The notes beneath the pieces are model-generated. The model did no database searches, had not been told where the DNA came from, and saw only the letters and a list, made by a program, of their open reading frames with translations. A stretch of 64,000 bases of DNA from Dipteronia dyeriana (lineage: Eukaryota; Streptophyta; Magnoliopsida; Sapindales; Sapindaceae), in contig CM065300.1 of assembly GCA_032871835.1 (NCBI GenBank), positions 111,163,088 through 111,227,087 of the forward strand. Reading direction: 5' to 3'. Both the position numbers and the translations under genes were made by a program. Each line of letters opens with the position of its first letter. The stretch's first letter is position 1. This document shows positions 59,381-64,000 of the stretch, piece after piece.

Positions 59381-59767
59381 CTATTCATAGAAGCTTAAGA
59401 TGGATTTTCCCTGACCCTTTGGGGCTTGAGGTGCTCTTGTAGACATTTCTGGAGGTAGCTGGGGTAGTGTAGATTTAGGCGTGATTCTTCCTTTATGTCC
59501 AGCAAGGACAACGGGCTTCTTGAGAGGTTGGTGGGCTTCTCTCGAATGTCTCGTGAGCTTAGAGACTTCCCTTGGCATTCTCAGGGCGATTTTGGAGATC
59601 GACCTCAGAGCTGAGGTTCCTCGATAGATGGCATGGAGAAACCCAGGTTCCAGTACTCTTGTAGGGGGCTCGTCTTGGTTGTGCATGGCTTGTTTCATGG
59701 TAGTCTTGAATCCGAGCCGGCCTTCCCTGCTTCTGCCTGGTGGCTTTTTGACTTTTCCTAGCTTCAT
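59381..59767 (-). CDS. 128-aa basic ORF, unrecognised
   Basis: This is an open frame on the coding strand of G, between the antisense gene and the 3' LTR. The protein is rich in Lys, Arg and Pro (KKPPGRSREGRLG near the start, PEMSTRAPQAPKGQGKS near the end) and ends SILSFYE. There are no membrane, zinc or enzyme motifs. It could be the end of a longer frame now broken upstream, or chance. An overlapping frame (59559-59876) is weaker. Confidence 0.35.
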   Translation of the reverse strand: MKLGKVKKPPGRSREGRLGFKTTMKQAMHNQDEPPTRVLEPGFLHAIYRGTSALRSISKIALRMPREVSKLTRHSREAHQPLKKPVVLAGHKGRITPKSTLPQLPPEMSTRAPQAPKGQGKSILSFYE

Positions 59768-60041
59768 GATTGTCGATTATGGGTGAAAATGTTTCTTTGA
59801 CCCCTGGACAAATTTCACTATTACCAGAAGTCCCCTCTGACTTGAACACCGATGGTAGAGTTGGGGTTGGAGTCAAATTCCTTGTTTAATTGAGAAAGTT
59901 TTCCACCATAAAGATAATTACTGAGAGCGAAATTTTCTCATTAATTACCCAATATTAGAATTTGAAACTGAGTGTTATTCGAAGAAAAACGGCTGCAATA
60001 CGGCTCCAGGTGATCTTTTTGAGGATATCTTCGATAATCCT

Positions 60042-60049
60042 CTATTTAA
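60042..60049 (+). promoter_or_regulatory. putative TATA box of the antisense gene
   Basis: CTATTTAAG lies about 130 nt upstream of the ATG at 60176, followed by a pyrimidine-rich leader (60085-60170) typical of plant 5' UTRs. Confidence 0.4.
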
Positions 60050-61155
60050 GATTGGCCTTATCGTCACTTTCTTTATACTTCCTCAAATCTTAAAATTTCA
60101 AAACTCTTCTTCCCTGCTTTCTCTACCAATTTCCCTGCTTGCCTCTTCTTACTTCCAAGTCTTCCTTACCCATCAATGTCGACTTCAACAGATAGTGTTG
60201 ATGACTTGGTTGAGGGCACCGGGGGCCCTAACCTAGCTCCTCGTAAGCGGGTACGAGAAATTTCAAGTGATGAGGAATCTTCCCTGCTTAGCCAGCATCA
60301 TCGTTCTAGCAGGAATTTCTCTATCGGCACTGGCTTTTCGAATCAGCTTGACAATTCTTTGAACCTAGTCGACAAAGACACTGATGTCGGGGAGAGATTC
60401 GACGCAATCGGGAGGGCTCAGATCACAGTGGCGGAGCTTTCTTTAGTGGTGGCTCTTCCTTTAGAACTCTTGACTCCACCGTCGACCTTCAGTCGATTGG
60501 CCGTCTTCGGGATAAGTACGGTATTCCTGACACTGTTTCCCTCACTGTCCCACACCAGAATTATGATGTTTTTAGCCCGCCTAAAGGCATACTCCCTATC
60601 CACATCGCAACTTTTGAGAGCAGGGTGAGGCTCCCTCTTCACCCAACCCTTCGGCGGGCTCTCAATGCCCTTTAGCTAGCTCAGCTTCAACTGACGCTCG
60701 ACTTCTGGAGACATCTAGTCGGCTTCCTTTTATTATGGAGGGAGCAATACGAGATGAGCAACGTACACAGAGAGCCCAGGGCAGAGGAGTTTGCCTTTCA
60801 TTTCCAGATAGGTAGCCTGGCTGTGGTTCAACGAGGCCAATTCTAAGCCAAGGCCAAGAATAGACTTAACTTTATCATTCCCGGGGCTTCAAAGAAGGAC
60901 CCCGCTTGGAAATAAGAATGGGTAATGGCGGGGGAAGACTGGGGAGCTCTGTATTCGTCTACGGGCATGAGCTCGAGGTTCCCACCGCCTTTAGTGACAA
61001 ACCCTCATGGGGTCAGGATTCCTTGCCTGCTGAGTCTGAAGTCGTGCTGAAGACCATCCTGGCTCAAAATTACGTGAATCTGAAGTTTCCAACCGCTGAC
61101 CCTTTCGATCCCCGCAAGGTGAACAAGCACTTACAAATCTCCGGTGCTACTCCTC

Positions 61156-61231
61156 GTAAGTATCTCGCTCTATCTTGTTTTTAAATGGTTGAATGGTTCA
61201 ATTATGATGATATTGATCCCTTTCTTAACAG
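61156..61231 (+). other. intron 1 of antisense gene
   Basis: Donor CTC|GTAAGTATC and acceptor TTTCTTAACAG flank a 76-nt AT-rich intron. Splicing after one base of a codon keeps the frame (ATP to LFVIAPASYKAR). An alternative acceptor 18 nt downstream (TTGCTCCAG) is also in frame. Confidence 0.6.
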
Positions 61232-61761
61232 TGTTTGTTATTGCTCCAGCATCTTACAAAGCCCGGCAAGATAGGATCCATTCTTCTTCTTCTAGACCGT
61301 CCTCGGGAGCTCTCTTGGCTGTTTTGAAGAAGGGGGGATCAACCATTAAGGCAGCTGCCCAACTCATTCCTTCCCCTTCACCTTCCCAAGTTAAATCCAA
61401 GGTGGCACTTCTTGCATCTCGGGATGTAAAGGCTCTAAGCCGAGGAGGGTCTGTCTCCCAAGTCACTAATAAGTCTGCTCTTACTCCCTCTCCAGCAATC
61501 TCTGCTTCAATCGATGCTTCCCGAGTCATATTATCCCCCTCTATAGATCTGGTTGTATCCCGGGCAGTCGAGGTTCCCAAGGAGCCTGAGACTGATATTT
61601 CTGAGGTCGCCCCTTCTCACTCCCACCAACAATCTAGCTCGAAGGGTTAGGACGAGGTCCTGAAGCAATTTGTTGCATCCTGTCTAGGCGGCGTGCATTC
61701 TAGGATGACCGCGATGCCTGTAGACATAATGATTACCAAAGGGTCTGCCCTTCTGGCTGAG

Positions 61762-61831
61762 GTAATCATCGTTTTTACTTCTTCACTCAGCTGCTTGATT
61801 TGTCATTTCCTAACATGATTTTCCTTTGCAG
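61762..61831 (+). other. intron 2 of antisense gene
   Basis: Donor GAG|GTAATC and acceptor TTCCTTTGCAG flank a 70-nt intron. Splicing joins KGSALLAE to AFKFHMAMGHQVAF in frame. Confidence 0.65.
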
Positions 61832-62755
61832 GCTTTCAAGTTTCACATGGCCATGGGGCATCAGGTAGCCTTCCTCTGTTACTGGGCAGCCAAGGCTAAG
61901 GCTGAAGCTGAGCGAGCCTTGGAGTTGCTTGAGGAAGCTCAAACCCTGGTCCAGGAGATGACCTCCAGCCAACATGGAATGGTGACACAGCTGGCTGAGC
62001 TTCAGTGAGACTATGAGAGGTTTAAACGGGCTTTCGATCAGGAGACTCTCTGATCAAAACGGTGGGCTAGCTAGAGGGATGATTGGAATGGAGAGGCGAA
62101 GGCTCTGGATGTCGAGAACCAAACTTTGCATGCTCAAATTACCCAGCTCCAGGCCGAGGTGGAATCCTCTTTTAATGAGGGGTACTTCTATGCCTCCTAT
62201 CAGGTTGCAGAGGCCTTTTCTCCCCCATTTGATCTCTTCAGCATCACTGGCTGGGATCGAGAAGAGGTTTTGTCTCCGGCTACAGAAATGTCTCGCTCTG
62301 AAAATGATGGAGCTGGTTCTTCTGGGGCAGGAGCTGGGAAGCGGTTAGAGGTGCCAGATCTGTCTCCTCCTGTTCCAGCCTTTCCAGCATTTGGTCTTGG
62401 TGAATCTTCGAAGGTGGTTTAAACCGGGGAGCTAAAAGGAGGCCTTGCTGAAGCCCGAGACCACCCCGTAGTGCTCTCAGGAGTGGAGTAAACAGAAAGC
62501 GGGAACATGCCTGAGTTAGTGGCTAACCTTCTTGATGCATCCATACTGCCTGAAGTTATGGTGGTGATTAATGAAATCGTGAAGGAGGATCCTGTTGACC
62601 ACAAGGCAGCCAAGGCTGATCCCAGGAAGAGGTGGCAGAGGCGGTAGATGAAGCAGATCAGGACGAGCTACGAACTGAGAGGGGAGTTGGGGGCGAGGTT
62701 CATTCTGTGGAGAAGGAGGCTGGAGGTCCTCAGGAAGATGAAAAAGCTTAAGTTC

Positions 62756-63285
62756 TCTCCCATGTAATCTATTTTGAATGCCCGGAAAAGGGGGTGGGCA
62801 TCCCATCTTCAACTATATTTGAATCTTTTGTCATTTTATTCTTTTTTTGTAGCCTGGAATCAGAGATTGGGCTCCTTGTTTGCCGTAGCCTAGTTGGGGA
62901 ATAGGCTCCCTCTTTTAATAATAAAGTTTCAACTTTAGATCTACCTCTCTTTCCGACTTGTATGTACTTACTTGATCTCCCTCTAGGTCCAGCATTTATA
63001 GCGAAATAAACTATCTTGGGGGAACAACAGGATAAGGAAACTATTTAGGGTCGGGCTTCCTGACTACCGAGTTTCACAGATCAATTTCCTTAGTCGATAG
63101 TCCCCTTGATGGATTGTAGACCTGTTATAGTGAGTGACCATGTATCAAGGAAAAAATAGCGAACAACAATAACCATAACATTTAGAGCTTAAGTAAATCA
63201 AGCCCTTCATCCCCGAGCCTCTTTGGAGGGTTGTATCCCAAGTAGATCATTAAGTAAAGAATTATTTAGCCCTTTCTTAGGCTTA
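62756..63285. other. downstream region of antisense gene
   Basis: It holds a likely poly(A) signal AATAAA at 62920-62925 for the antisense gene, then sequence without recognisable genes or repeats. Confidence 0.5.
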
Positions 63286-63900
63286 TGATCAGGAGGGCTT
63301 CCGCGCTTTCAAGCTGTATTCCTTCTTGTGGGGAGTGGTAGCCCGACCAAGGCATCAGGAGGGCTATCTAGCTATTTCCTGGTCTCGAGATCTGGATGAC
63401 AACTATGTTCTTACACTCAGATCCTTCATGGGGATGGTAGCCCGACCAAGGCATCAGGAGGGCTATCTAGCTATTTACTGGTCTCGAGATTTAGATGACA
63501 ACTATGCTCTTACACTCAGATCCTTCTTGGGGGTGGTAGCCCGACCAAGGCATTAGGAGGGCTATCTACCTATTTCCTGGTCTCGAGATCTGGATGATAA
63601 CTATGCTCTTACACTCAGATCCCTCTTGGGGGTGGTAGCCCGACCAAGGCATCATAAGGGCTATCTAACTATTTCTTGGTCTCGAGATCTTGATGGCAAC
63701 TATGCTCTTACACTCAGATCCTTCTTGGGGGTGATAGCCCGACCAAGGCATCAGGAGGGCTATCTAGCTATTTCTTGGTCTTGAGATCTGGATGGCAACT
63801 ATGCTCTTACACTCAGACTCTTTTTGGCGGAGGGTAGTGCCTGGCCGAGGCATCAGGAGTGGAGGGGGGTCTTCCCCGACTTACTTTTGGTCTTGAGGCA
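63286..63900. repeat. 99-bp minisatellite, 5 good units
   Basis: GCCCGACCAAGGCAT starts at 63341, 63440, 63539, 63638 and 63737, an exact 99-bp period; degenerate units flank the array (about 63286, and 63839 with a slightly longer spacing). Each unit contains GGAGGGCTATCTAGCTATTT then CTGGTCTCGAGAT and CTTACACTCAGATCC. Because 99 is divisible by three, the plus frame stays open for 2.3 units (VARPRHQEGYLAISWSRDL). Confidence 0.9.
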
Positions 63901-64000
63901 ATAATGTTGAACTTTCCATGTAGACCCGAATCATTGTCGGACATAGTTGAAGCAGGAGTAAACAAGAAAGCAGGCTTTATTAATATGAATAGTGAAGTAC
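63901..64000. other. right edge of window
   Basis: Unassigned; presumably internal sequence of G. The minus strand has AATAAAGCC at about 63977, too little context to interpret. Confidence 0.4.

Larger units (their letters stand above)
60176..62755 (+). pseudogene. antisense spliced gene in G, putative gypsy-type transposon protein family
   Basis: ATG at 60176 starts an acidic, Ser-rich N-terminus (MSTSTDSVDDLVEG). After a frameshift near 60440 the conserved domain reads LRDKYGIPDTVSLTVP, IHIATFESRVRLPLHP, LRRALNAL, FWRHLVGFLLLWREQYE and EEFAFHF; this pattern is that of the plant 'putative gypsy type transposon' domain (Pfam PF04195 from memory). Stops at 60673, 60844 and 60913 and a shift near 60965 break it. 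Two GT-AG introns (61156-61231 and 61762-61831) restore frame. Further stops fall at 61648 and 62006. The C-terminus has a coiled coil (AKAEAERALELLEEAQTLVQ, then NQTLHAQITQLQAEVESSF), then an acidic tail. It is a pseudogene of an accessory gene of the element; its role is not known to me. Confidence 0.65.
58679..64000 (-). mobile_element. Gypsy element G (Tat-like), 3' part
   Basis: A minus-strand 3' LTR (58679-59338) is followed, going right (that is, upstream in the element), by a short sense ORF, an antisense spliced pseudogene and a 99-bp minisatellite. Extra antisense genes between pol and the 3' LTR, and tandem repeats there, are known from Tat-lineage gypsy elements (for example Grande). 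No gag or pol is in the window; they would lie beyond 64000. The assignment rests on this architecture, not on an RT. Confidence 0.55.

Noticed and set aside
61254..61580. Antisense 108-codon frame in the G accessory gene
   Set aside because: It is a mirror of the Ser/Pro-rich second exon, without independent support.
63286..63900. CRISPR-like array
   Set aside because: The units are contiguous 99-bp tandem copies without unique spacers, in plant DNA.

Overview
The window is plant nuclear DNA, most likely from an angiosperm. It consists almost entirely of decayed LTR retrotransposons nested in one another. The evidence is Ty1/copia polyproteins (integrase before reverse transcriptase), Ty3/gypsy elements with tRNA-Asp-like primer sites (TGGYRCC type), copia primer sites of the TTGGTATCAGAG type, plant polypurine tracts, AT-rich spacers and spliceosomal introns. 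The species cannot be told from the sequence. I found no intact host gene and no intact retroelement; every pol region is broken by stops, frameshifts or deletion.

Families, named here for convenience. A is a copia family with LTRs of about 1.8-2.1 kb: A1 (+, to 5736), A2 (-, 8971-19523), A3 (solo LTR, 38199-40145) and a fragment (-, 44013-45188). B is a gag-only copia family with large-gag (SIRE-like) features: B1 (31196-44012, interrupted) and B2 (46791-52514). B' is a rearranged derivative of B in which the end of U5 plus the primer-binding site is inverted; it forms a tandem array of about 2.4-kb units (5737-8970 and 27691-31195). C is a copia element with LTRs of about 2.5 kb (52515-58631, plus an inverted LTR at 45189-46790). 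D (-, 19524-27559) and E (-, 10845-16839) are gypsy-type elements with little or no coding sequence. F (+, 33513-41751) is a gypsy element with gag but no pol. G (-, from 58679 to the right edge) is a gypsy element resembling the Tat lineage, carrying an antisense extra gene with two introns.

Layout. 1-500: unassigned, with a 55-bp tandem repeat. 501-5736: A1. 5737-8970: B' units 1 and 2. 8971-19523: A2, whose LTR holds E with a perfect 5-bp target duplication (CCGTA). 19524-27559: D. 27560-27690: a stray RT scrap. 27691-31195: the rest of the B' array. 31196-44012: B1, split by F (imperfect TTCCT/ATCCT duplication), which is itself split by A3 (perfect AGGGA duplication), a three-level nest. 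44013-52514: A fragment, C LTR and B2, each cutting into the one before. 52515-58678: C. 58679-64000: G, with its antisense pseudogene and a 99-bp minisatellite.

As for how the parts work together: the B, D, E and F elements keep the cis signals (LTR, primer site, polypurine tract) but lack pol, so they could only have moved by borrowing enzymes from autonomous relatives. The inverted-U5 B' array and the antisense spliced gene in G are the least ordinary structures. All coordinates and family assignments come from reading the sequence; no alignment or database search was run.
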